From NCBI RefSeq assembly GCF_047496725.1, contig NC_132981.1, positions 10,094,501 to 10,158,500 on the forward strand: DNA of 64,000 nucleotides, written 5' to 3'. Position numbers and translations under genes: made by a program. The stretch comes from Anoplolepis gracilipes. Lineage: Eukaryota; Arthropoda; Insecta; Hymenoptera; Formicidae. Positions within the stretch are counted from its first letter, which is position 1; each line of letters opens with the position of its first letter. The notes under the pieces are model-generated. The model was given only the letters and a program-made list of their open reading frames with translations. It made no database searches and was not told the origin of the DNA. Shown here in pieces: positions 12,916 through 25,446 of the stretch.

Positions 12916-13390
12916 CGCGCCAAGTGCGCATGTTCTCGTAGATCACGTGGTCAACCCACTCCTCGATTACCCCTCCACCGGCGCCATTTACGGTAGTAGA
13001 TTCCGGGAATTTCGTCCGCTCCGTTCATTTTGTCATCACCCACGTCGCCTGTCGGACGCAGCGCTATTTGCAAGCGTGAAAGACGATTGGAGAACGGGAC
13101 GACAGGCATTGGAGGACCGACGTCGTGGTAAGGAACATTTTTAGGAGAAGGGATCAGTTTCCAACCACATTATTGATGAATGCTGATGAATGCGAGAATG
13201 ACCGCCTCCTATAATTGCTAAACTAATCTGCCATCGTTTCGCGGTTAAATTTCGGGATCTTTGCCTAAGCACAGCAGTTCGTCGAAAACCGCAGTTATAC
13301 GGATACCAGGAAAAACAAAGAGGAACAAGAAGACAACGACAGGAGGTGGTGATAACGACTTTGGAGACGGCAAAAGCGGACGACGTCAAG

Positions 13391-13415
13391 CGGCGGCGGC
13401 GGCGGCGGCGGCGGC
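13391..13415. repeat. (CGG)8 trinucleotide run
   Basis: Eight CGG units in the CpG-rich tract that probably forms the STAT 5' leader, about 65 bp upstream of a good donor site (13481/13482). Confidence 0.85.
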
Positions 13416-13655
13416 GACAAACACGCAATTGTGCGTGTTACCTCTCCGCCGGAGAGTGTTACGAAATCGAAGGGAGAGAAGGTGAGCGGATAAAGTCCAT
13501 CGACTTTTTTTTAAATAGTTGTCAGTTGTCAGTAGTCATCGCGAACTTTTTGCTCGCTGCGTCTTCTCCATCTTTCTTCTTTTTCCCTCCCCCTCCCCCG
13601 TCCCATCCCTCTTCCTTGTTTCCGCTTCGCTCCCTCTTATCTACGCGTTACGCAG

Positions 13656-13697
<42 letters not shown>

Positions 13698-13983
13698 TTT
13701 TTTTTTCTCTCAGGAAAAAGCGATTTCGCACGCGACATAATCATGCTCGATTGTTCCGCGAATTTACGCTTCCGCGCGAGCCTCTATCTTATCGCGCAAA
13801 ATCCGTACGTGTATCAATTTTCACACCATTCTTTTCTCGAAGCAGGTACCTCGTACGCAGCAAGCTATCACGGGAGTTAAAGCGCCGACGTGCCTTCCTA
13901 TAAGCGTGTCGGCATCTAGTAAGGCGGCAAATAGTAAAGCACGATTCATAAGACGTTTCATTGATACATTTTTTTTATTTTTT

Positions 13984-14016
<33 letters not shown>

Positions 14017-14611
14017 CGATGCTTTACTCGTAAAGGACCATTTCATGACAATTGAAATCTCGAAAAAATAATAGAATGGGAATCAATCAGTTTGAGTGCT
14101 TATCGATTCGAAATTTTTGTGGCCGGATTAATATTTCCAGGATTTTTAAAACTTGAAAACAAATTTTTTTTTAACATTTTATGAAAAGTCACTCCAGGAG
14201 GAACAACGAAACTGTCAAAAACTTCTGATTGATTGATCTCATTATACTTTTCCGAAATTCCGGTTTCCGATTGTCATGGGATGACATCTTAATTCCAAGG
14301 AGAATAAAAATTTTATTTATCTCATTGAATGAGATAATTATATATATTATGTAATATGTACAATAGTGTTTTTTACAATATTAAATCAAATTTTAAGGTC
14401 AATTTTTAACACCAATATTTTTGCTGGTGAATTGCAGTTCTTCAATGCTAATATAAACTCAGTTTGGACAGTGTTTGAGGCTTCCTTGTTGCAACTTTCA
14501 ATCATTAAACACTATAAGAATACATTTGAATACATAATAAAAATTGATTATTTAATCATTGTAATATAATAGATATTTTTTTTTAAAGAGAGAATAACAT
14601 CATTATAAAGT

Positions 14612-16331
14612 ATGTCATTGTGGGCGAGAGCACAACAATTGCCAGAGGAGTTACTTGAAGAAGTACGCTCTGTGTATACAGACAGTACATTTCCGATTGA
14701 AGTGCGACATTTTTTATCAGTATGGATAGAAGACAAACTACTGTAAGTGTAACATATAAATATTAAATTTATATGTAGATGCAGAGTGTTTATTCTTTTG
14801 GAAAAACATGAAAAATTTGGAATTTTAAGTGACTTTTCTTGTATGTGAAAAAAATCAGGAAACACTTATGCAATTTTATTTATGCATTCAGGAAATTTAA
14901 AAAAAAATTCTCTGATTTCTTTGATCATTTTGCTCTTATATTGCAAGCAGTAGCTAACAATAAGTGAAAATTATGTTTAAAATATATATATCCAATATCT
15001 TAACAAAATATTAAATATGCATATTTATTTTACAAAAGCTAATTAGTTTTTTTTTTTTTTTCCAGTACATTTACAAATCTTAAAATTTTAAGTGGTTCTG
15101 TATTTCTGCTTTGTATCAGTGAAAAATATAAGAAATATAAAATATATTTCTAATATATTAAAATAATAAATATTAAATAGAATAAATATATATTATATTT
15201 TGGTATCTCATATATTTTTTAATATTAGTACAACTTACCACTATCAGTCCTAAAACAATAAATTATTTTATAAATAAAACAGTAAATTATTCTATTTAGT
15301 TTGCATTGTACATATAAATACATATACTTTTTAACATTTATTTTTATAAAATTTTTAAAAATTTTATTTCTTTCAATTAATACTTTAATTATATTCTAGG
15401 AATATTCTAGAATCAGATATACATAATGATCAGTATATAGCTGATCTTATGGGATCTCTGATACAAGAGTTAGAACTAAAAGCAAATAATATCTCACACA
15501 GTGGGGATCTATTTTTGATGAAATTAAAATTGATAGAGGCTGCTAAACTATTTCGTGTAAGTTATGCATGTTTCTTTTCATATCTTCTTATATTAATCGA
15601 TTCTCATATTGTCTTGTATAATTTAATCGAATTAAGAGAATGCTTATATTCTTAAATGATTATTACATATATTATATATTTACATTACAGCAAAAATATG
15701 GTGAAGATCCACGGAGGTTGTTTCAAACAATTAGGTATTGCTTAGGAACGGAAATGAAACTTGTTGCACAATCTGAAAATTTAGGAAATCCATTTATGAA
15801 TAACGACAAACTGAGTATAATAAACGATTCAGTCACGGAAATAAAACAACAGTTCGCAATTTTACGGCAAGATGTACTTGAAAATGCGAGTTATATACGA
15901 AGGATCGAAGAAGAACAAGAAGCTTTTGCTATCCTTTATCATGATTGTACAAAGGTGAATGTTCAGTTGCAAAATCTTCTCACTGCTGTTCAGGCACAGA
16001 ATCACCAAGGTATAGAGGTGGAAAAAAAACTCAAAAGGTAAAATAATCCCAATATTAACTATCAAGGCAGATTTTATAAAATATTTGTTACAAATTTTGT
16101 TATTAGATATTTTATATAGATTTATAAATATTAAATACAAACAAAAGTTCAAATTACAGACAAAAAGAACAGGGGGAACAAAATTTGACTCACAAAATCA
16201 CTAGTATATTCAACTTACGTGTGGAATCAATCGATAAACTGAAAGATACAATTCATAAGTTGAGTATATTACAATCGAGAATCCTTGATGAGGAACTTAT
16301 CAGGTAAAATGTTGACATGTAGAACATATGT

Positions 16332-16389
<58 letters not shown>

Positions 16390-19300
16390 ATTTTGTCAAA
16401 CTATGATTCTAATATTTTGCTCAGTTGGAAGAGAGATCAACAGTTAGCAGGCAATGGAGCAACTTTCACCAGCAATTTGGACATCATTCAAAACTGGTGC
16501 GAGAGTCTCGCTGATATAATCTGGCAAACTCGACAACACGTTAAAGAAGGGGAACGTCTGAAGCAAAAGCTCCAAACATGTGAACCGCAGACGATGCTGC
16601 AAAATATTTTTCCAACTTTAAACTCCCAAATTACGCAACTACTTAGTTCATTGGTTACAAGTACTTTTATCATTGAGAAACAGCCGCCGCAAGTTATGAA
16701 GACCAATACCCGTTTCACGAGCACGGTACGTCTTCTCGTCGGCACTAAATTGAACGTTCACATGACACCACCGCAAGTAAGAGCGAGCATAATCAGTGAA
16801 TCGCAAGCGAATGCTTTGTTGAAGAATGACAAAATGAAGCATGGAGAAGCTAGTGGCGAGATTTTAAATAACACTGGTTCCATGGAATTTCATCAGGTTT
16901 GCGGGAACATTTAATATTAATTTAAATAAATGTAATAACAGGATGTCTACTCCAACAGGAGACTTATAGTATATAATATTATACTATAAATGTAATAACA
17001 GGATGTTTCCTTGGAAAAACATGAAAAATTTGGAAAACTCAGATTTTTTTTGTAACTGAAAAAATCAAGGGATTCTCACGAAATTTTATTCGGAAACTTG
17101 GAGAATTTAAAATGAAAAATGTGAAAAATATTTGTCAAATTTTTTTTTTTTTTTCAGTGCATTTGCAAATTATAACACTTGAAATCTTAACGACTCTGCG
17201 TTTTTTCTTTATATGCGGGAAAAGCATTAGAAAATGCATATAATAAAAAAATTTTATTACATTTTGGAAAGTTGCACCAAAAACTCTAAAAATTCCTAGC
17301 GGGGATTAGCAATTTATAATATACATAACGTGAACTATAGATTTCCAATCTATTCTAGCTGAAAATTTAATATTCTCTTTATCTAGAATTTTGAATAAAA
17401 ATACTTAAAAGATCAAGAAAATTTTTTACAAAATGTGAGTAGACACTCTGAATAATATAAGTATAAAATAGATAATTGAAAATACATATATCATAATACA
17501 TCTTTATTCTATACGTAATGCTATTTTGTATAGACGGCTGGACAACTTTCGGTGAGCTTTCGCAACATGCAGTTGAAAAAGATTAAGAGAGCCGAGAAAA
17601 AAGGCACAGAATCCGTGATGGACGAGAAATTTTCGTTGCTGTTTCAATCGCAATTCACTGTCGGTGGCGGCGAATTAGTATTCCAAGTTTGGACCCTGAG
17701 TCTACCTGTAGTCGTAATTGTACACGGGAATCAAGAACCGCATGCTTGGGCTACAGTTACCTGGGACAATGCTTTTTCCGAAGCGGGTAGAGTGCCATTT
17801 CTTGTACCTGATAAAGTACTATGGCACCAAGTAGCGGACGCCCTAAATATAAAGTTTCGCTCGGCTACCGGTCGCGCTTTGAACTCGGAACATCTGAAAT
17901 TTCTTGCGGAGAAAGCATTCCGCGGTACCTTACCGCAAGATTTTGCGAATGCACCGCTAAGTTGGGCACAATTCTGTAAAGAACCATTGCCCGAGAGAAG
18001 CTTTACTTTCTGGGAATGGTTCTATGCTATTATGAAATTGACCAGAGAACATTTGAAAAATCCGTGGATGGATGGATGTATTCTTGGATTTGTCCGAAAG
18101 AAGAAAGCGGAAGAGATACTGTCAACTTGTCCGGCAGGCACCTTTTTGATGCGATTTTCCGACTCTGAACTTGGTGGTATTACTATCGCATGGGTTGGAG
18201 GTAAAATATCGAAACAAATAGTATTACGTGTAATTTACATACTGATAGGGATGATCATTAATTTCTTGTATTTTAATGTTTTCCCAGAGCAAAAGGACCA
18301 AGTTTTCATGTTGCAGCCATTTACAGGCAAAGACTTCGCCATTCGTAACTTGGCTGATCGCGTTTTCGATTTACAACACTTGTTGTATCTCTATCCAAGT
18401 CTTACTAAAGATGCAGCTTTTGGCAAATATGTTACGCCAGCTAGTGGTAGGTGTCGAATTTTATAGTGATTCAAATTATCTAATTAATTATGGAGTGAAC
18501 CAATCAATAATAATTGATTGATTTTGGCAGAACAAGCACCGAGTATGTCAAGCAACGGGTATGTCAAGCCACAGTTAGTAACGCAGGTTCCACTTTGGAG
18601 CACAGGTGGCTTCGGTGGTCAAACGCCATCTCATTCCTCCATAACTGGTGTAAATAACAACAGTCAAGCTGTACCAAGCGGAAGCTATCCCGCCACCCCG
18701 CAGACCATGTTTCAAACGCATAGTCCCGATCCTTCTCTAAGAGACACACCATCTGTAGCATCAAGGTCAGTCCCTTGGGTAATATCCAATCGACAATCTT
18801 GACTAAATTTTTCAAATTGACTCCAATTGATAATCTAATTGATACCAAGATAGATATCTAGATATGCATTGAAGTGCATTCATATCTCGTTATCTTCTTT
18901 AAAAAAACAAAAAAACAAAAAAAAAACGAATCTCAGACTGCACAATATTTAGTAATGAACAAAAGTACATATATAGTAGATTTTTTTAATTAAACGTGCA
19001 GTTTTCACATACACGAGAGAAATAATTTTTCTTCAGTTTTCTTTAGTCAGATAATAAGAAAGATATTCTGCATTTTTCTTTTTTGATAAATCTTTTCGCC
19101 GCTTGTAGCATGATTTCTCGGAAGCCTTGCATTATTTGTATTTTATGAATAATAATTTAAGATAGAGAAATTTGATATCTTTGAACTGCTGCTTCAAAAG
19201 TGCGCAGTTGTGTAATTAAATACGTATCATTGTTGAAATCTTGTTTGTGAATTGTTCTTGTTTTATTAACATAGAAGATTTCATTTTTTCGTTTTATTTT

Positions 19301-20510
19301 ATTTTATTAAAAATTAAAGTGTATTTTATGTATACCAGAATATGCAAAATTCTATCGAATATCGAGGATAATGACATGTGTGTGTGAGCTTACTTCAAAA
19401 TACATAATTACTAAATTCGCAGAAAACAAGAATTGTAAAACATTCCTTGCAACTAGCTCACACTTTGCATATATCTGGATCTCCTATTGCTACAAATAGA
19501 AACCATCAGTATTTCTTCTTTCTTTTTCCTTTTTTTCGTAAAGATTTTTTGACATAAAGCTTTGTAGAGAAATGTAGTGGTAATTACGCGCATGCGCGGA
19601 TACTTATTTGTAGACATTTTTATGGTATATTTAGTTTTATATAATTCAGCTACGACAGAAGAAATCAATATGCATCGAAATATACAAGTCATATTTAATT
19701 GATTTTGTAAATTATATTATATTGGAACAAAACAAAAACGATACTGGATTTTTCCTTGCTAGTCTTATCAAAAGAACACAAATAACGATTATTCATCAAA
19801 ATACAATGAATATAATTCGATCGTTCAATCATGTTAAAATTGTTACTAGTATTCATTTGTTTGACAATTACTAAGCGGCAAAAAGAGCCAAAAAACCATA
19901 ATTAAGACTAACTAAATTTATTATAATTATAAATTATTTATATAGTATGCATATTAATTACATACGTTTGAATTGTAAAGAATTTAAAAAAAAATGGATC
20001 AAAAAACGATCCGAAACGTACATAATTAATGCATAGTATGTGAATAATTTACATTATAACAAATTCGCGCCCTAATTACCGCATCTTGATTTTTTATTCG
20101 TTCTTTCTGTCGCTTAATAATCGTTATCACTTTGAAACTTTATTAATTTTACTATTAATTTTTTCTTTTTATTGTTATTATTATTGTATCTTCTCACGAT
20201 GCATATATTTATTATTCATGTTAGTATTTTTGTCCAATAATTACAGTAATTGGACCAATTATCTATAAATTTAGTATTAAAGGGCATTGTATTAGATATT
20301 AGATCAGTGGCACACACAAAAACGTTAACAGCAAGCCATAAACAATAAATAAATCGATTAATCAAGCAGTAATGTCAAACAAATCAAAAATTGAAAATCG
20401 GCTTGCTTATTGTTTATAACTTACTGGTGACGTTTTTGTATGTGCTACTGACCTTAATTAAATATTAATTTATCAAACAGACACTGTCGTAGTATTTGAT
20501 CATAAGAGAG

Positions 20511-20578
<68 letters not shown>

Positions 20579-22977
20579 TATTCTATGTAATATTACAAAT
20601 AAGTGCCTTTATATACAATTATATTTTAATTTTAGATATTGTTAGCAGTTAATACATTAAGTTGTATAATTGGTATTAAAAGTTCGATCTCTGTTTTCTA
20701 CTCGAATTTTTATTATTGTTTATTTTTTGACATTAATGTATATGAAATAACTATAAAATATCTATATTGTACGAGTAATTAGATTTATAACAGAAAACTC
20801 AAATTTCTAAATAAACTTATGTAAAAAAATGAGAGGCTCTAATAAATAATATAAAACAAAAAGGAAACAGATTACGGAGAATCAAACGTAGAAAACAAAA
20901 TGCGAATAATTATCTTTAACAAATTCCTTTGACTATCCAGACGTAAATATTTCCGTCTTCTTTCGGATCATCATTAATAACTATTAACAAAATATAATAC
21001 ATTTTTTATACAGAGAAATGTTACAAAATTAAAAATTGAATACATTTATATATATATATATATAATATATTAAAAATCATCTGCTCGGACCTTTAAACAA
21101 TCTTAATGATTCTGACAAAAAGTAGCACACAAAAACACGGTTTTTTTATCGGTTCCGTTTGGTGCAATATTTTACAATCGCAACTACCTACATGTGTGTG
21201 ATCTGTTTATATATATTATATATATTGCTAATATATATAGTATGACAACTGTCATTAAGATGTCTTCGACAGTTGTGTTCTTATCTCTTTGCGTTTTTTT
21301 TTTCTTTTTATAAACATATTATGTCTTTAGCAAAATTTTTGCAATGGCTTACTGTTGTAATTGTGAAGTATTGTATTTAGTGACTAGTGATTTACCTTTA
21401 CCATGTTTATTTTCTGTCAATGTCGTTGGAATTGCTTGAAGAACAGAGCACACAATTTTAAACAGATTACATATGTATTCAATTTTTAATTTTTTAACGT
21501 TTCTCTGTATAATATTATTTGGTTAAGTTGTTAAAAATTGTCTGAAAAAGAGGGCCGAAACATTATCTATATAACTAAAGAAGTTTGTTCAAGATAATTA
21601 TTCTCGCCCTGTTCTCTACGCTTGACTCTTATTAGTTCGTTTTCTTCTTAAAATTATCATGAAGATAAATACTTCATTTTAACAGATGCCACTGACAATC
21701 GATTTTTTTCTCTCTTTCAGCAATCCTCTATTTTTTTATTACGGTCTTTTTTTTATGAATCAACCTTTTTTCTAAACTATATTCTCTTTTTTATACTGTT
21801 TTTTACTACAGATTTATTTTTGATCACATAAGTATGTTACATAACAGCATATTTAACGGCATTTTCATTTGTGTATCGTTAAAAGTGGCATCTGTGGGAA
21901 TGTTTTAGAATAGAGGAAATGCTCAGTTTTGATAATACGTATGTATGTAGATAGAATAAAAAATCGATTGTATTTCTATTGTTGTTTGAAACATTTCTAT
22001 CATACAATTGTATATCTCAATTGTGGACCAATCAGAAATATCATTAATGCGTAATTAATTTTTCGACTGCCAAGTATTTTTCTATGACTTTTCGAATGCA
22101 GTGACTTATCATATTATGACTTAATATATAATATATATATATATATATTATAGTTTTTGTATTACGAATTTTTGCGCATTATTAGTTCGTAGTGTGCATA
22201 TAGATAGATAGCGTGTACGACCGTAAACGTTTGTGTGTTAAAAGAAATGCACATTTATCACGAATGGAATAGAGAATAGACGAATGTCACAATTTTAGTA
22301 TAACAATTGTGTCCGAGAAAGCCGGAGCAAGCCGGTACAACACCAACGAAAAATTTTATACTATCCTGCGAAATACAGCTCCAATCACTCGCAGCTGGCA
22401 ATTGAGTAAAGTCGTTATTTGAACTCATCGAAATATAACATGTATTGTCATTTTGTTGCCTCGTGCTATGCATGAGTCACAAGGGATTGATGGAAAAAAA
22501 AAAAAAACAAATTACTCGCACGACTTCCTCTTTTGCTTTTTTCAAAAACAAAGTGACCGATCTACCATCTACTTCGGTTCGAACGGGGCTCTGTTTGTCA
22601 TTTGTATTCCCCTTTTTGCCGTGTTGTACCGGCTATACCGGCTATAATCGGTCATCTCTAAAAAAAAAAAAAAAAAGTAGTAGATAGAAGTATAAGCACT
22701 TATCTCGCAAAAAGAAAGAAAAAAAGGAAATATGACAGAGGGAAAGAGATTTTTAAATTTCTGATAATTTATTACCAGCGGATTGCCAGTGATTGGGGAT
22801 GTGTTTTGATCTGTGATAGTTACACTCCGGGTTTCGGCCAGTCAAACATCGGACAACCAAGCTCGGACTTGGACATGGAACTGATGCAACCGATCGATGA
22901 AAATCTCAACCTGGACCAGTTGAATAGTTTCACCTTTGATGCTTTCATGTCATACAACGGTATGAAGCCGCAATAAG
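14612..22977 (+). CDS. Stat92E / STAT5-like: STAT transcription factor (JAK-STAT pathway)
   Basis: Nine exons: 14612-14742, 15400-15556, 15691-16037, 16160-16303, 16425-16896, 17534-18200, 18288-18446, 18531-18765, 22821-22977, giving 822 residues. Order: STAT N-domain (to about 125; EAAKLFRQKYGEDPRRLF), coiled coil (about 140-330), DNA-binding domain (about 330-500), linker, SH2 domain with GTFLMRFSDSELGG (phosphotyrosine-binding Arg about 624), and the activating tyrosine in NGYVKPQL (Tyr about 703, encoded in exon 8), which resembles STAT5. Exon 9 supplies an acidic C-terminal tail ending SYNGMKPQ. STATs dimerise through SH2-pTyr contacts after JAK phosphorylation and act in the nucleus. 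The last intron is 4.06 kb while the others are 84-660 bp. ATG 14612 begins the conserved MSLWARAQQL. Introns 1 and 5 carry copies of one repeat; intron 4 is largely (AT)n. Identity is secure; alternative 3' ends are possible because of the long last intron. Confidence 0.95.
14782..15170 (+). mobile_element. repeat copy in STAT intron 1
   Basis: Begins CAGAGTGTTTATTC, a two-mismatch version of the TIR of the element at 16939-17450. The interior block TTGGAAAAACATGAAAAATT and the later AGTACATTTACAAATCTTA-type block are shared in the same order and orientation. The right end is not recognisable, so the copy is decayed or truncated. Confidence 0.6.
16338..16382. repeat. (AT)n microsatellite filling STAT intron 4
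   Basis: About 45 bp of alternating TA inside an intron of only 121 bp (16304-16424). Confidence 0.9.
16939..17450 (+). mobile_element. TIR element filling STAT intron 5
   Basis: The left end is CAGGATGTCTACTC and the right end, on the minus strand, CAGAGTGTCTACTC (12 of 14 matching). The element is about 512 bp in a 637-bp intron and has no ORF. Near the left end a TGTAATAACAGGATGT segment is repeated 60 bp apart (16931 and 16991) around the near-palindrome TTATAGTATATAATATTATA. A related copy lies in intron 1. Confidence 0.65.
20301..20454. mobile_element. MITE with about 55-bp inverted repeats, hAT-like end
   Basis: The left arm starts AGATCAGTGGCACACACAAA and the right arm, on the minus strand, AGGTCAGTAGCACATACAAA. 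The arms continue to match through AAAAACGT, TATAAACAATAA and GCAAGCC. The CAGTGGC start resembles hAT termini, but I could not find a clean 8-bp target duplication. It lies in the large last intron of STAT. Confidence 0.7.
20515..20571. repeat. (AT)n microsatellite
   Basis: About 57 bp of alternating AT within STAT intron 8. Confidence 0.95.
21005..21514. mobile_element. inverted-repeat element in STAT intron 8
   Basis: TATACAGAGAAATGTTACAA at about 21010 (continuing through AAATTAAAAATTGAATACAT) is matched in reverse orientation at about 21466-21514, where the minus strand reads TATACAGAGAAACGTTAAAA. The arms are about 47 bp and the spacer about 410 bp. No ORF. Confidence 0.6.
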
Positions 22978-23630
22978 AGGTATGCGAAATATATCCTTAT
23001 CGTTTGAGAAAGGTCCGACGAATGATGATTGTCATAAAGCGCGATATTGATCTTTACCTTTCTTCGATCTCTGTCTGTTACGTTGCTTTACACAAATGCA
23101 AGTAGTTTACACAAATTGATGAAACAATAGGATATATATATATATATATACAGTGATGCGTAAATTATTATTTAGTGCAGGGAGAGAATCAATGTATTAT
23201 AAAGTAAAATATGTAAATTACGTTATTTTTTTCTCTTTTTTTATAATAATACATAATTCATACTCATAATCATACAACACACAGTCATAATTACGAAAAA
23301 ATTGGTTTTCTTATATTTTTAAAAAATTGTAAACAAGAGTTATTAGAACCTTGCTATTCACAGTCATCTTCTTTATTCTGAATTTCACATTATTTTGAAT
23401 CATTTGGAATTTCCCTCTTGCGCTGTTCTCCCACTACGCATTCGTCATCTAATTATGCGTAGAACGAGAAAGCGAGAGAAAGACAAAACGCGGAATGATA
23501 TTTTCGTTCTTGCATATGTGCCATTAGAGTGGAAGAAAATTGAGGGAAGATTCCAAAATAAAAGAAAAATTCGATCATTCCAGAATTAGAAGGGTATTCT
23601 ATTACATGCATATATTTATATCTATATATA

Positions 23631-23842
23631 CAGTGGGAAGCTCTCAATTGTACGATTCTTCATTCAATTTGTTGTAAGCAAATAAGCCTCCGATTCTTGA
23701 TTGACTGATTCTAAAACTTCAATCATCTATTTAAACGCTTAAACTTTGATGCTGACAATGAGTAATTCTTGGAAATTAAATAAATGGTGTCATATTAGTG
23801 AAGAATGATTGAGCAACGTGTGCTTACAATCGGGAATCACTG
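23631..23842. mobile_element. small element with TATATACAGTG ends
   Basis: The left end is TATATACAGTGGGAAG and the right end, on the minus strand, TATATACAGTGATTCCCG, about 212 bp apart with TA flanks, consistent with a Tc1/mariner-type MITE. A third CAGTG end at 23151 (TATACAGTGATGCG) matches the right end better, so a composite 23151-23842 is also possible. Confidence 0.45.
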
Positions 23843-23979
23843 TATATATTTATATAAAATAGTAATATATGTATCTGTTGATTATGCACACAAATAAATC
23901 GGGAATAAATGTAATAAAGTCTAAGGGTCTCTGCAAAAAATATGCTGATATGCTGATTATGCATAAATGTACGAATATG

Positions 23980-23985
<6 letters not shown>

Positions 23986-24030
<45 letters not shown>
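23986..24030. repeat. (AT)n microsatellite
   Basis: About 45 bp alternating AT. Confidence 0.95.
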
Positions 24031-24032
<2 letters not shown>

Positions 24033-25394
24033 GTATTTATTTTTACACAATATTTTGTTGAGACGAAAATCTTGTGTAAATTTTTTTTCTTTTGTAAATA
24101 TAACTTTCTAAATCGAAAAACGGAGGACCCCTCGACGTTTGGTCAATGCTTTCTTTTTATTTCTTCTAATCTTTTATTTGTTACATATTTACATATAATG
24201 AATTTATGCTAGTGAGAAAGCGACCAAAAATTACTTCTTTATCTTCGTGCTACAGTTGACGTTTTGATGATATATATTTTTTATTGAATCTTTGTTTTCT
24301 CTTAAGTTCTTCATGACACTTCCATTTATCATTTAATAACATTAGCTTAAATTCTTGTAGAATATAAAGAAATCTACGTACAAAAATTGTTATTATCTAC
24401 GATACAAGCGTTAAGAGAGCTTGTGTAATTATAAATACAATATAATTGCACACTTATATATAAGAATAGCAATTTAATTAATATCTATACATTGTATGGC
24501 ATATATATATATATAAATTTATGTACATACATATATATATATATATAAAAGAATTATTTTTATTAAATGCTTATATCGTTTTGTAGAAAAAATATTAGCG
24601 AATAATCTTTAAAATGTGCTCATATTTTCTTTTTTTAATAATAATTCATACAATGTTTGATAGTCGCAAATTAATTTTTTACACCTTTAGAGAACTATAG
24701 AAGAAAACAAAGTTATTGTTACCTTCAAATTTAAATATGTTTAAGAATTAGATGTAGAAGCTAGATATTCACCGAAGAGATTTTGAGAGTACAAGAAATG
24801 TTAATTAAAGAAATAGACAATCATCTTCACATATACATGATCGCATAGCCAAGTTACAATTGAATGTGTATTTTGAACTTTTGAAAAAGGGTATCGGATA
24901 AAACAAAAAAAATCCAGTTAAAAATCCCTGGTATGTAGATGCGTTCGATTTGAGTTTTAAAACGAAAAGATCAGATCAAATCGTGAAGAGTGCATTGTAA
25001 TAATTAATAATGTACAATTTGATACGATCTTTTAAGTGCCTTACTTCTTGTAGTGCCTTAGTTCTTTAAACCTTGTATTCTTAAATTTTTCGGCAAATTC
25101 TAGCCGGTTTAAGAAAATAAGTTTTAACATTTTTTTTTTAATTAGTTTTTATTTTATCCTAAGCGTTATCCTCGTAATATTAGATTATTATATATACATA
25201 TATGATTTTACCGAGAAGACGACTCTTCGCGGGGATTCATATGTACATTATTTAGCAGATAATCTAATTTTTAGAGGAGAAAGAGAGAACGTATAAAGAG
25301 TATGGAGATGTATACAGAACAGACCTAATTTTAGACACATGTATACATATATATATCGTAAGCTTAAAGTTAACTTACTATGATTTATTTTCTT

Positions 25395-25397
<3 letters not shown>

Positions 25398-25440
<43 letters not shown>
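25398..25440. repeat. (AT)n microsatellite
   Basis: About 43 bp alternating AT. Confidence 0.95.

Positions 25441-25446
<6 letters not shown>

Larger units (their letters stand above)
12059..14611. other. MFSD10-STAT intergenic with probable STAT 5' leader
   Basis: AT-rich to 12540, then CpG-rich from 12550 to about 13900. Donor-like sequences lie at 13127/13128 (GTCGTG|GTAAGG) and 13481/13482 (AGAGAAG|GTGAGC), and an acceptor-like TTTTTTTTTAAAG at about 14578-14588 precedes the STAT ATG. One or two non-coding STAT first exons between 12950 and 13481 are therefore likely. A CACGTG box with context ATCACGTGGTC is at about 12941, a (CGG)8 run at 13391-13415 and (AT)n at 13660-13693. 13990-14015 is a long T-run. 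Confidence 0.5.

Noticed and set aside
12550..12923. Overlapping frames on both strands that share residues such as SKRLI / IKRFET
   Set aside because: The similarity comes from the foldback symmetry of the DNA; neither frame has other support.
22571..22592. GGTTCGAAC, a tRNA B-box-like sequence
   Set aside because: The flanks do not form a T-arm and there is no matching A-box or acceptor stem upstream.
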